Positions 25,513-34,116 of a DNA stretch of 64,000 nucleotides are shown in pieces; the stretch's first letter is position 1; the number at the start of each line of letters is the position of its first letter. A program made the translations under genes and the position numbers. Location of the stretch: the NCBI RefSeq assembly GCF_016919245.1, contig NZ_JAFEJA010000002.1:1862501-1926500 (forward strand), read 5' to 3'. This DNA is from Streptomyces zhihengii. GTDB taxonomy: Bacteria; Actinomycetota; Actinomycetes; Streptomycetales; Streptomycetaceae. The notes beneath the pieces were generated by a model. The model searched no databases and had not been told where the DNA came from. It worked only from the letters and a program-made list of their open reading frames with translations.

Positions 25513-26694
25513 ATGCCCGGACCTCTCGATGGCGTGCGTGTCCTGGACATCTCGACCGTCCTCGCCGGACCTCTCGCTTCCTCTCTCCTCGCCGAGTTCG
25601 GTGCCGAGGTCATCAAGATCGAACAGCCCGGGACCGGGGATCCGGCCCGCAGCTACCCGCCGCTGGAGGACGGCGTGTCAGCCGGCTGGGCGGTGGTCGG
25701 GCGCAACAAGTCGAGCGTCACGGTCGACCTGCACCACCCCGAGGCGTCGGCCCTGGTGGGGCGGCTCGCCTCGACGGCCGACGTGGTGGTCACCAACTTC
25801 CGGCCGGCCACCCTGCGCCGGTTCTCCATCGACTTCGAGGACCTCGTCGCGCACCGGCCCGACCTGGTCATGGTGCACGTGAGCGCGTACGGGCGTACCG
25901 GCCCGTACGCCGAGCGCCCGGGATTCGCCCGCGTCGCCGAGGCCTTCGCGGGGCTGACCCATCGCACGGGCTTCCCGGACGGTCCTCCGGTGTTCGCCGG
26001 CTATCCGGTCGCGGACGGGGTCACCGGCATCTACGCGGCCTTCGCGGCGATGCTCGCGCTCCGCCAGCGCGATCTGACCGGCGAACCCCAGCTGGCCGAC
26101 ATCGGCCTGTACGAGCCGCTGCTGCGGATGATGGAGGACTTCATCGTCGACTACGGCGCGACCGGAAAGGCCCGCGAGCGCCAGGGCAACGAGAATCCGC
26201 ACATCAGCCCGAACAACCTCTACCGCACCCGCGACGGCCGCTGGCTGGCGCTGCCGGCGTCGACCGAGCAGATGTGGCGGCGGCTCGTCGTCGCGATGGA
26301 CGCGCCGGACCTCGCGGCGTACGACACGATGACGTCCCGGATCGCCCACCGTACGGAGATCGAGGGCCGGGTCGCCGCGTTCGTAGCCGACCACGACCTC
26401 GCACCGCTGACCGAGCTGCTGGAAGAGGCAGGGGTGGCCTGCGGGCCGGTGAACTCTGCCGCCGACATCTGCGCCGACCCTCACGTGAAAGCGCGCGGAT
26501 CGGTGGTGGAGGTGACCGACGAGCACGACGGGCGCACCCGCCTGGTGCAGGGCTCCGCCGGACGGTTCTCGGGCTTCGACCAGACGCTCGGCAGCAGCGC
26601 ACCGCGTCTGGGCGAGCACACCCACGCAGTGCTCGCCGAGCTCGGTCTGTCCCCGTCCGCCATCGACGACCTCGCCGGCCGCGGCGTCATCTGA
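25513..26694 (+). CDS. Class III CoA-transferase (CaiB/BaiF family)
   Basis: Start ATG 25513 has AAGGA six bases upstream. The 393-residue product begins PLDGVRVLDISTVLAGPLAS and continues GAEVIKIEQPG.GDPAR, NKSSVTVDL and VVVTNFRP, all classic for the family. The catalytic aspartate aligns with D196 in ADIGLYEPLL. Members move CoA between a CoA thioester and a carboxylic acid acceptor. The carrier gene follows after 14 bp with a MatC-like dicarboxylate transporter, so the substrate is probably an imported di- or monocarboxylate activated to its CoA ester; the exact acid is not predictable. Confidence 0.85.
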   Translation: MPGPLDGVRVLDISTVLAGPLASSLLAEFGAEVIKIEQPGTGDPARSYPPLEDGVSAGWAVVGRNKSSVTVDLHHPEASALVGRLASTADVVVTNFRPATLRRFSIDFEDLVAHRPDLVMVHVSAYGRTGPYAERPGFARVAEAFAGLTHRTGFPDGPPVFAGYPVADGVTGIYAAFAAMLALRQRDLTGEPQLADIGLYEPLLRMMEDFIVDYGATGKARERQGNENPHISPNNLYRTRDGRWLALPASTEQMWRRLVVAMDAPDLAAYDTMTSRIAHRTEIEGRVAAFVADHDLAPLTELLEEAGVACGPVNSAADICADPHVKARGSVVEVTDEHDGRTRLVQGSAGRFSGFDQTLGSSAPRLGEHTHAVLAELGLSPSAIDDLAGRGVI

Positions 26695-26708
26695 GTCAGG
26701 AGCCACCG

Positions 26709-27992
26709 ATGTCCATGGCCGACGTCTCCATCATCGTTCTCGTCGCTCTCTTCGCGGCGACCGCCGTTCCGAGGTTCAACATCGGCCTCACGGCGCTGCC
26801 GGCCGCCTTCTTCGTAGGGCTCGCCGCGGACCGCACCGCTGACGAGGTGACGGCCTTCTTCCCCGGCGACTTCTTCGTCCTGCTCGTCGGGATCACGGCA
26901 CTTTTCGCGGTCGCGCAGATCAACGGAACGCTCGACTGGCTGCTCGATGGGATGCTCCGCCTGGTGGGCGGCCGGGCGTTGCTGGTCGCCCTGGTCCCGT
27001 TCCTGATCGGTGCTGTTCTGACCGCGATCGGTACCCTGCCTGCCGCGGCCACCGCCATCGTCGCTCCCATCGCGCTGGGGCTCGCCAAGCGGTACGGGAT
27101 ACCTCCGTTCATCGCGGCCGTGCTGGGCATCACCGGCATCATCAGCGGGCTGCTCTCGCCCCTCGCTGTCTACGGCACGAGCGCCAACCGTCTGGGCGAG
27201 AAGATGGGGCTCAGCCTGCCCGGCTCCGCCCCGGTCACCTTCTTCCTCGGCGGGCTGCTGGTGGGCCTCGTCATCTGCGCCGGATGCCTCGTGGCGGGAC
27301 TGCGCACTGGGGCGATGCCACGCGGCCGACTGACGCCGACCGGGAGCGGTCCCGCCCTCATCGACGCCCCGACAGATCCGGCGGACAGCCGGGCGACCGG
27401 ATACAGATCACCGGTTCCTACCCGCGTCCTCACCCTCGGATCCCTGCTCGTAGTCGTGGTGCTGTCAGTCGGTTTCGACATCAACATCGGCTACCTGGGA
27501 CTCTCCGCGGCGGTCGTCCAGCAATTGGTGCTCCGGCTGGATCCGAACGAGATCATCTCGCGCATCCCGTGGAACATTGTTCTGCTCATCGGCGGGCTCC
27601 TCACCTACGTCGGGTTGATGCAGGAGCTGGGCGCCTTCACCCGGATCAGTGAGCTGCTGCGGATCGACGGCTCACCGATGCTGAGCCTGCTGGTGCTCTG
27701 CTACATCGCCGGAGTGACATCCTTCGCCGCGAGTTCCATCGCCGTCTTCGCGACGACTGTTCCGCTGATCCCTGCGGTGGTCGCCGATGCTTCACCAGTC
27801 GGTGCGGTCCTCGCGGTCGCGCTCGCCTCTATCCTGGTCGACATCAATCCACTGGGCATCACCGGTGGGCTGATTCTCGGCGCCGCCGAGCCCGAGGACC
27901 GTGAGCCGCTCTTCCGGCAGCTCCTGAGGTGCGGACTCGTGTCGGTGGTCGTCGGTCCAGCACTGGCCTGCTTCGCCTTCGGGTGGTGGTGA
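26709..27992 (+). CDS. MatC-like/SLC13-type carboxylate permease
   Basis: The ATG at 26709 follows AGGAG (26698-26702) by six bases and gives 427 residues. About ten to twelve hydrophobic segments are evident, including FIAAVLGITGIISGLLSPLA and the conserved GTLPAAATAIVAPIALGLAK and VYGTSANRLG loops. The sequence resembles the MatC N-terminal dicarboxylate carrier family. C-terminal segments such as VALASILVDINPLGITGGL match the second half of such ion-transporter folds. Co-transcription with the CoA-transferase suggests uptake of the acid that enzyme activates. The same frame is open upstream through the CoA-transferase gene, but that extension is a shadow. Confidence 0.75.
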   Translation: MSMADVSIIVLVALFAATAVPRFNIGLTALPAAFFVGLAADRTADEVTAFFPGDFFVLLVGITALFAVAQINGTLDWLLDGMLRLVGGRALLVALVPFLIGAVLTAIGTLPAAATAIVAPIALGLAKRYGIPPFIAAVLGITGIISGLLSPLAVYGTSANRLGEKMGLSLPGSAPVTFFLGGLLVGLVICAGCLVAGLRTGAMPRGRLTPTGSGPALIDAPTDPADSRATGYRSPVPTRVLTLGSLLVVVVLSVGFDINIGYLGLSAAVVQQLVLRLDPNEIISRIPWNIVLLIGGLLTYVGLMQELGAFTRISELLRIDGSPMLSLLVLCYIAGVTSFAASSIAVFATTVPLIPAVVADASPVGAVLAVALASILVDINPLGITGGLILGAAEPEDREPLFRQLLRCGLVSVVVGPALACFAFGWW

Positions 27993-28278
27993 CCGACACC
28001 GAAGGACGAGTCCGCGGATCCGCTCCCCGGCGCTGGTCGTCCGGTACGGCTGCGACAACTAGGTCACCGCGACTCCTACGACTGTGCCCCTCTTTTGCGC
28101 GGGTGCCCCTCTGCGCGAGCAGAGGTGAAGCGAAGGGTTCGCCGACGCTCTTGTGGCGATGCTCTCCACGCATGCCGGGGATTCCGTGATGATGGACCTT
28201 CTGCTGGCCGGACTGCTTCTGCAACCGGTGCCCCGAATCAAGTCGACGCCCTCGCGCCGGGGATGAGTGCGCAAGGGC

Positions 28279-28312
28279 GGTCCGCGCGCGATTTCGTGGG
28301 CGCGCGCGGACC
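28279..28312 (-). terminator. Hairpin terminator downstream of the chitinase gene
   Basis: A perfect 12-bp inverted repeat, GGTCCGCGCGCG and CGCGCGCGGACC, with a 10-nt loop, starts 26 bp beyond the chitinase stop. It lies in the 345-bp gap between two convergent genes and may also stop read-through from the permease gene. No gene is seen in the rest of 27993-28337. Confidence 0.65.
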
Positions 28313-28337
28313 GGGTGAGCGCAGGGAGGACAGCTGA

Positions 28338-29420
28338 TCAGCAGGTGAGATTGGCGCCGGTGGGAACGCCGAGGATCTGGGTGAACTGCTGGTACTTGGA
28401 GACGCGACTCTGTACCTGGGCCGGGTTGCGGCCGTTGCACTCCAGGGAGCCGTTGATCGCCCAAATGGTCTGGCCGAAGCCGGCGCCGTTGACCATGGCG
28501 TTGTGGGCGGTCATCGTGCCGGGCCCGTTCTGGGTGTTCCAGTACCAGAGACCGGTCATCATGGCGACGGCCGGGTCCTGCTCGACGCGCCAAGGGTTGT
28601 TGAGGAGGTCGATGCCGAGGGCGTCGCCGGCGGCCTTGTAGTTGAAGTTCCAGGAGAGCTGGATCGGCCCGCGGCCGTAGTAGGCGGCCTGGCCGGCCGG
28701 GCAGCCGTAGGGCTGGGCTGTGTCGCAGTAGTGCGGGTAGTTGGCGGTGTTCTGCTCCACGATGTGGACCAGCCCGCCCGTCTCGTGGGAGATGTTGGCG
28801 AGGAAGGCTGCGGCTTCCTGCTTCTTCACGGTGTCACTGCCGGTGCCCGCGAAGGCCGGGTACTTCTTGGTGGCAGCGACCAGACCGGCGTAGGTGTAGA
28901 AGGAGTTCCGGTTCGGGAACATCTGGTTGAACTGCGCCTCGGAGACCACGAAGCCCGAGGGGTCGGGGTTCCCGCCGCCGCCACCGGTGCAGGTGTAGGG
29001 GGCCCAGTACCAGGTGCTGATCACCGGGTCGTAGCCCGGGTTGTCGTGGGAGGCCTTGTAGTAGTTGCCATTGGTGTACTTCACGATGTCACCGGCGGTG
29101 TAGGCGCGGCCGGCGACCCAGGCGGGGTGGTCGCAGCCGGTGGTTCCGCCGTCGCCGCCGCCGGAGCCGCCGGTGCACGAGCCCTGGTCCGCCCACACCC
29201 CGGACCCGGTAGTCGACGGCGTCTCGCCCTGCGTCCACCACTTGGCCTGCCAGTTTCGACCGCCGTGCGAAGCCGTCATACCTCCCGTGTAGACGGCCGT
29301 CGAGCTCCAGCCCGCCGCGCAGGTGGCAGCCGACGCGGTGCCCGTCATAGGACCCATCACAGCGAGTCCCACAGCGACGGCCAGCGCCGCGAGGAACGCC
29401 GATACTCGTTGTCTGGACAA
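28338..29420 (-). CDS. Secreted family 19 chitinase with two chitin-binding domains
   Basis: The probable start is TTG 29420, with GAAGGAG seven bases upstream; a longer frame upstream has no ribosome site. The 360-residue product has a signal peptide of about 31 residues ending in GTASA. Two CBM5/12-type chitin-binding domains follow: about residues 33-83 (with WQAKWWTQGE and WADQGSC) and about 94-145 (with AYTAGDIVKY and WYWAPYTC). They are joined by Gly-rich linkers to a GH19 catalytic domain. The catalytic acid lies in ISHETGG, and the substrate-binding block is YYGRGPIQLSWNFNY. It hydrolyses chitin outside the cell. Two DasR/CebR-type repeats overlap its promoter. Confidence 0.9.
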   Translation of the reverse strand: MSRQRVSAFLAALAVAVGLAVMGPMTGTASAATCAAGWSSTAVYTGGMTASHGGRNWQAKWWTQGETPSTTGSGVWADQGSCTGGSGGGDGGTTGCDHPAWVAGRAYTAGDIVKYTNGNYYKASHDNPGYDPVISTWYWAPYTCTGGGGGNPDPSGFVVSEAQFNQMFPNRNSFYTYAGLVAATKKYPAFAGTGSDTVKKQEAAAFLANISHETGGLVHIVEQNTANYPHYCDTAQPYGCPAGQAAYYGRGPIQLSWNFNYKAAGDALGIDLLNNPWRVEQDPAVAMMTGLWYWNTQNGPGTMTAHNAMVNGAGFGQTIWAINGSLECNGRNPAQVQSRVSKYQQFTQILGVPTGANLTC

Positions 29421-29454
29421 GTGATCACTCCTTCGAGAGAGGGTGGTCGATTCG

Positions 29455-29499
29455 CCCAGACTCAAATCCAATGGTCTGGACCTGTCAAGGTCTAGACCA
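29455..29499 (-). promoter_or_regulatory. Chitinase promoter with two DasR-like direct repeats
   Basis: On the minus strand TGGTCTAGACCT (29488-29499) and AGGTCCAGACCA (29472-29483) flank a perfect -35 hexamer TTGACA (29483-29488), with a plausible -10 (TTGAGT) 17 bp further on. Paired 12-bp elements of this kind overlapping the promoter are known from Streptomyces chitinase genes, where they mediate chitin/N-acetylglucosamine control; they match the DasR-site consensus core TGGTCTAGACCA. Confidence 0.8.
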
Positions 29500-29784
29500 A
29501 CGCCTGTTACATTTCCATCCGTCTGGTAGCCGGGGAGCAACTCCGGCCCGGACGAGCCGCCCGCACGGACCGTCACCTCAGACACCTGCACCCAGGCTCC
29601 GCCTGCGCCCCCGTGACAATCTGATCGCCGTTCGCGCCAGTGGCGGTCTCCCCGGCCACCGCCCAAGGGACGAGCGCGACTCCGCGGCGGGGCCGCGATG
29701 GTATGCCTTGGCCGCCGTGCAGTTGCCCGGCTCCGATGGCTCCCACAGCTACCTGACTCGCCGCATGTCACCTCGCCGCCATCT

Positions 29785-29945
29785 TTAATTGGTCAGCCCG
29801 GGGTGTTCCCAATGAAAGGGCCTTGAGGCCGTTTCGATGCGACCTGCGGTGCCGGTGTACTGCCGCTGGACGCCTGCTGACGCCCGGCCCTGTTTCAGGA
29901 AGCCGGTCTCGTCCACGATCAGCACACCAACGTCGGTGCCGGTGC
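29785..29945 (-). pseudogene. IS701-type transposase fragment
   Basis: A minus-strand frame reads [14 protein letters not shown], then [14 protein letters not shown], a signature of IS701-family (DDE_5) transposases, including the catalytic aspartate region. Similarity stops at GRIE; the frame then runs through unrelated residues to TAA at 29785. Only about 45 codons survive, so the element is dead. The surrounding 29511-29784 and 29946-30048 hold no other recognisable feature. Confidence 0.75.
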
Positions 29946-30048
29946 GATCGACAGCGTGAGTGCCGATATCGTCGCGGAGTCACGCTGGCACCACCCACCA
30001 ACCCAACCGGCAGACGCCTGAAACGCACCTGCATTGCCGGTATTGACT

Positions 30049-30633
30049 CTAGGCGGCCTTCGGTACCGGAGCTGATCTGCCGCCGGGGGCACCTGCTTGC
30101 AGTACCTTCTGGCGGTACGCAGGATCCGTCCCCCACATGGTGCGGGACTTCTGCTGGTGGTACCCGTTGGTGCACTCGCCGAGCCACATGCGGCCGATCC
30201 GCTCCACCGCCCGAGACCAGGCGTCGTGCCACAGGTACGGTCCAGCCGCCGCGTCCTCCTCGTTGCCGTACGAGGACTCCCACCCCGTCCACAGTGCGGT
30301 CAGCTCGGCGACCACGGAACCGTGCTCCCACCAGCAGGAGTGAGGCAGCTGCTCCGTGGTGAGCTCGTAGGTGTCGGCCATCTGGATCACCCAGGAGGTG
30401 AACTCCGCCCACAGGGCGGCCCGAACCTCCTCGTCTTCGATGCGGTGCCACACCACCGGGGCGCCGGCGACCCGGTGGCCCTCAACTGCACCTGCAGCGT
30501 CACCGCCGTCTTTCCTGGACCCGCCAGGGATCGATCCCGAGTTCTCGAGGCGGGCGAGCCGAGCGGCGAAGGCGGTGAGTTCGTTGTTGATGGACTCCAG
30601 CGCCTCGAACAGCGGAGCGAGCGGATCAGGCAT
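30049..30633 (-). CDS. DUF4913-type protein, last gene of the conjugation operon
   Basis: 194 residues. The central region (FTSWVIQMADTYELTTEQLP, CWWEHGSVVAELTALWTGWE, WHDAWSRAVERI, CTNGYHQQK) matches the conserved Trp/Cys/His pattern of DUF4913, a domain common on actinobacterial plasmids and conjugative elements. The first 30 residues look helical. Its start overlaps the end of a tiny upstream frame, suggesting translational coupling at the end of the type IV secretion operon. Function is unknown; an accessory role in transfer is inferred only from position. Confidence 0.7.
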   Translation of the reverse strand: MPDPLAPLFEALESINNELTAFAARLARLENSGSIPGGSRKDGGDAAGAVEGHRVAGAPVVWHRIEDEEVRAALWAEFTSWVIQMADTYELTTEQLPHSCWWEHGSVVAELTALWTGWESSYGNEEDAAAGPYLWHDAWSRAVERIGRMWLGECTNGYHQQKSRTMWGTDPAYRQKVLQAGAPGGRSAPVPKAA

Positions 30634-30814
30634 CGGTCACCTTCTTGCGTGAGTGCCGCGCACGGGCAACGCGCAGTGTGGGCGACAGCCGGTGCGGTCG
30701 CCTGTGGGCAGAATGTGTGGACCACGCCAGATCCCTTGGAGGCTGCCAGTGGCTCGCTGACTCGGCGCGGCCGCGCCGCGCGTTGTAGGGCGTGCTGGCG
30801 GGTTCAGCTCGCAT
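30626..30814 (-). CDS. Possible small ORF between coupling protein and DUF4913 gene (62 aa)
   Basis: The ATG at 30814 lies inside the last codons of the coupling-protein gene, preceded by AAGGTG. The frame ends inside the start of the DUF4913 gene, so it fills the otherwise empty 170 bp exactly. The product is Arg/His/Pro rich with no recognised domain. The overlap arrangement suggests a gene; the composition is also compatible with chance. Confidence 0.3.
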   Translation of the reverse strand: MRAEPASTPYNARRGRAESASHWQPPRDLAWSTHSAHRRPHRLSPTLRVARARHSRKKVTDA

Positions 30815-32666
30815 GGTTGTTCACCTTCTTCAGTGCTGCCTTTGTTGCCTCGGCGATCTCCTTGGCACGCGGGCCTTCGTGGATGCGCTCGAAGCGCACT
30901 CGCGTTACGGGGGTACGCCGGTGCACGACCAGTCCTTCGCGCTCCTTGATCTGGCGGATGTCGCCGGGCTCCAGGACCGCCCTGCGTCGTGTGGAGATGC
31001 TTACGGAGGTGCTGTCGCCGCTGTCCGACACCGACTCTGTGTCCTCTTCGAACTCGCCGGCCAACGCGCTGTAGGTCTTGAGCTCCTGTTCATCGGAGAC
31101 GCCACCCAAGATCACCTTGATGGTGGCGGCCGCGAACATTTTGCGTACGCCCAGGTCGCCCCATCGCTCGTGCGCCTGGGCCAAGTTCTGCAGTACGGCC
31201 ACCATGAAGATGTTCTGCGACCCGGATACGGACATCAGTGACGGGATCTGGGGGAGCGGCGCGACGTTGGCGAGTTCGTCGCCGAGCACGCCCAGCGGGG
31301 GATCGAGCCGGCCGTTCGGCATCCGTGCGGCAATCACTTTGGCGGTGTCCAGGATGGCTCTGGAGAAGGCGGCCAGGATCGGTGCCAGCGAGCTGCCTTC
31401 GTCTTCCTCACCGATGAGGAACACGGTTCCGCCTTCGGTGAGCCATGTCGCGATGCTGAAGTTCTTCTCGTCGCGGGCCGAGTTGCCGAAGATGGCCGCG
31501 ACTTTGGTGTCGTACAGCGCCAGGATGCTCTGCTCTGCGGTGCGCCAGCTTGCCGAGCGCTCTTCCGGCGCGGCCGCGTGCTGGGCTGCCAGGGCGCGGG
31601 CGAGGTTCTCCTGGCCGTGGGAGGCCAGGATGTCGACCGGCTGCCGCTCTGTGGGGGCGGTGGCCCACCGGAGGATGTCCATGGCACTGAGGCCTTCGAC
31701 AGCGGCCGCGTGAAGCCAGCAGGTCATCAGCAGCTGGGCGTTCATCACGAAGTAACCGCCGTTTTTCGTTCCCTCGTCGCTCTTCGCGGTGCCGGTGAGG
31801 GTCTCGGCCCTTCTCCGGGCCACGGTGAAGTCCTCGCAGCCGTCGACAAGGCTCCACTGGAGCTGAAGGGGCCAGTTCGAGAGGCCTGTGGGGTCCAGGA
31901 CCATGACGGGGCCGTGCTTCTCACGGGACTTTGCCGTCGCGTAGAGGACGTCCGTCTTGGAGGACGTGGCCAGGACGGAGCCGGGGAAGTCGAGAATCCA
32001 CGGCATGATCAGCTGCGAGGTCTTGCCCTCTCGTGGCGGTGCAACGATGAGGACGGTTTCCTCGAAGGGGATGTACAGCCCCACGCCTGTCGGGATCGCA
32101 GTCCCGCAGAAGACGGCGACCTCACTCACGGGCACGTCCGTGACCTGGGGCTTGAGGGTGCCGCCCTTCCGGGGGAGCAGGCTTCGTGCACCGGGTGCCT
32201 TATGCGGCAGCGGGCGCGTTGCGGTGAGGCTGGGGCGGAGGGCTCCCAGCCGTGAGAGGGCCTTGCTCTCGCCCATCGCTTCTTCCAGCTGCGCACGGGT
32301 GGCCAGACCGTCGGTGCCTTCGACGCGCATGCTGCTCCACCGGCGCCATCCGGCCCGGGCGCCCCAGCTGGTGAGGAAGGCGATGACGAGGAAGGGCGGA
32401 TAGAAGGCGAACGGTCCGCCGACACCTGCCTCGGTCGGAAAAGCGTCCTGAGGCCGGTGCGGGGCCGTGAGCAGGTGCGGGATCGCGGCGGCCGTCTCGT
32501 TCCAGGAGATGAGGGCCACGGAGCTGTGGGCGAGGAACCCGGAAAGGAGCGCCGCGATCCATGCCCAGACGGTGAGCGCGACCGCGGCTATGCACAGTGC
32601 GATCCACCAGGCGTCTTTGTAGAGGTGGAGGCGGCTGCCTGAGTGTGGTGTGACGACCTTGGCCAT
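30804..32666 (-). CDS. VirD4/TraG-type coupling ATPase of the conjugation apparatus
   Basis: 620 residues from an ATG at 32666 with a near-perfect AGGAGGTG site. Two transmembrane segments lie near the N-terminus (about residues 15-40 and 75-100). A P-loop follows (VAPPREGKTSQLIMPWILDF), then the VLATSSKTDVLYAT block and the Walker B-like LGVLGDELANVAPLP block. Further C-terminal are QNIFMVAVLQNLAQ and the ILGGVSDEQEL segment typical of TraG/TraD proteins. Coupling proteins deliver the DNA-protein substrate to the type IV channel. It follows the VirB4-type gene after 88 bp. Confidence 0.85.
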   Translation of the reverse strand: MAKVVTPHSGSRLHLYKDAWWIALCIAAVALTVWAWIAALLSGFLAHSSVALISWNETAAAIPHLLTAPHRPQDAFPTEAGVGGPFAFYPPFLVIAFLTSWGARAGWRRWSSMRVEGTDGLATRAQLEEAMGESKALSRLGALRPSLTATRPLPHKAPGARSLLPRKGGTLKPQVTDVPVSEVAVFCGTAIPTGVGLYIPFEETVLIVAPPREGKTSQLIMPWILDFPGSVLATSSKTDVLYATAKSREKHGPVMVLDPTGLSNWPLQLQWSLVDGCEDFTVARRRAETLTGTAKSDEGTKNGGYFVMNAQLLMTCWLHAAAVEGLSAMDILRWATAPTERQPVDILASHGQENLARALAAQHAAAPEERSASWRTAEQSILALYDTKVAAIFGNSARDEKNFSIATWLTEGGTVFLIGEEDEGSSLAPILAAFSRAILDTAKVIAARMPNGRLDPPLGVLGDELANVAPLPQIPSLMSVSGSQNIFMVAVLQNLAQAHERWGDLGVRKMFAAATIKVILGGVSDEQELKTYSALAGEFEEDTESVSDSGDSTSVSISTRRRAVLEPGDIRQIKEREGLVVHRRTPVTRVRFERIHEGPRAKEIAEATKAALKKVNNHAS

Positions 32667-32754
32667 TACCGGACACCTCCTGGGGCGCTTCGCCAGGCCG
32701 GCCGAGGGGGCGCTTCCCGTCGCGGGAGGGTCGGGCGCGGGTGGAGTGTTGGCA

Positions 32755-34113
32755 TCAGGTGGCGCCCTTTCGCATGGTCATGAGCGGCGCATCGGGTGTC
32801 TGGGTGTTCGCGGCGACCTCGGTCATCTTGCGGTTGGTGTTGGTCAGCGCGTTCTCTGTGTGGCTGCGGATGTGCTCGACGAGGTGCATGCGGTTGCCGA
32901 CCTGCCAGACGGCGCGGCCGGGGGAGCACCGGCTGGCGCCGTCCATGAGTGCCTCGCGGGCCCAGTCGGGCAGCTGGAGGTAGTCGGCTGTCACGTCGGC
33001 CTCGGCCTTGTCCATGTGGTAGAGCACGCGGGTGGCGGTGAGTTTCAGGATGGCTGCGGCCTCTGGGGCCTCATCGACCATCAGGTCGCCGAGGTGGTGC
33101 AGGATGGCCCAGAAGGACAGCCCCAGCCGGCGCCCGTAGCGGACGAACTCTTCGAAGAGCCGGGCCACGGGGCGGTGGCTGAGGATGTGCCATGCCTCTT
33201 CGACGATCAGGGTGCGCTTGGTGCTGTCGCCGGTCTGGATCCAGGCGTAGCGCAGCCAGGGGCCGATGACGCTCATCAGCAGGGGCATGGCCTCGCCCTC
33301 GCGGGGGAGGCGGGTGAGGTCGAAGACGATCAGTCGTGCGTCCAGGTCGATGCCCGGGGTGGTGGGGCCGTTGAACAGGCCCGCCAGGTCGCGGGTCTGG
33401 CTGCAGAGCTGGTCCATGGCGAGGCTGGCCGGCTGCCCCCAGGCCACCATCTGCTCCGCGCCGACCTGGCGCTTGCCGAGCATCGCGGGTTCCGGGTTCG
33501 TCAGGTCGTCGTGGATGTCCGACAGTACCGCCACCCGGTTCTCGCGTCCGGCACGGCCCTGGGCCGAGGTGTGGGCGTTGGAGAGCGCGAACTCGCTCTC
33601 GGAGGTGAGGGGGCCTGCGATGATTTCCACCATCGAGCAGAGGATCTTGAACTGGTACTGGGAGGGGATCCGCGGGTCCAGGGGGTTGAGGCGGACGCCC
33701 TCTCCTTCCTCGCCCCCGTAGATCAGGCGGACCGGCGTGACGCCGAGGGCGCGCGCGATGGAATCCCATTCGCCGACGCCGTCCTCGCCCTGGGCGTCCA
33801 GGATGCAAAAGGACCGGTCCCGGAAGCGGAGCTGCCGCAGCACGTAGCACTTTTCGAGGCTGGATTTGCCGAAGCCGGACTTGCCCAGCACCAGCACGTG
33901 ACCGCTGGGCAGGCGCTCGCGGGCGCTGGGGTCGTAGAGGACGAACGGGTCGTAGATGTATGCCTTCCCGGAGTAGATCTCTCTTCCGATGATGACGCCG
34001 CGTGGGTCGGAGGACGGTGCGCCGACGGCCGGATACAGGCCGGACGCGGTGGCCGTCGTTGTGCGCAGAGCGCGGCGCCGGGTCTGGCTCTGGGAGCGGA
34101 TGAGTTCGAGCAC
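32755..34113 (-). CDS. VirB4-type conjugation ATPase
   Basis: 452 residues, GTG start at 34113, three bases after the SCO6880-type gene. The P-loop is LVLGKSGFGKSSLEKCY, Walker B is RTLIVEEAWHIL and the later block is GRRLGLSFWAILHHLGDL, as in VirB4/TraC/ConE ATPases. Compared with typical 800-residue VirB4 proteins, this one lacks most of the N-terminal domain. The preceding gene may supply that part. It is expected at the inner face of the membrane, powering assembly of the transfer channel. Confidence 0.85.
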   Translation of the reverse strand: MLELIRSQSQTRRRALRTTTATASGLYPAVGAPSSDPRGVIIGREIYSGKAYIYDPFVLYDPSARERLPSGHVLVLGKSGFGKSSLEKCYVLRQLRFRDRSFCILDAQGEDGVGEWDSIARALGVTPVRLIYGGEEGEGVRLNPLDPRIPSQYQFKILCSMVEIIAGPLTSESEFALSNAHTSAQGRAGRENRVAVLSDIHDDLTNPEPAMLGKRQVGAEQMVAWGQPASLAMDQLCSQTRDLAGLFNGPTTPGIDLDARLIVFDLTRLPREGEAMPLLMSVIGPWLRYAWIQTGDSTKRTLIVEEAWHILSHRPVARLFEEFVRYGRRLGLSFWAILHHLGDLMVDEAPEAAAILKLTATRVLYHMDKAEADVTADYLQLPDWAREALMDGASRCSPGRAVWQVGNRMHLVEHIRSHTENALTNTNRKMTEVAANTQTPDAPLMTMRKGAT

Positions 34114-34116
34114 GGG

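Noticed and set aside
25482..26708. Upstream extension of the permease frame through the CoA-transferase gene
   Set aside because: The extension has an Arg/Gly/Pro-rich shadow composition. ATG 26709 has an AGGAG site, and membrane helices begin there.
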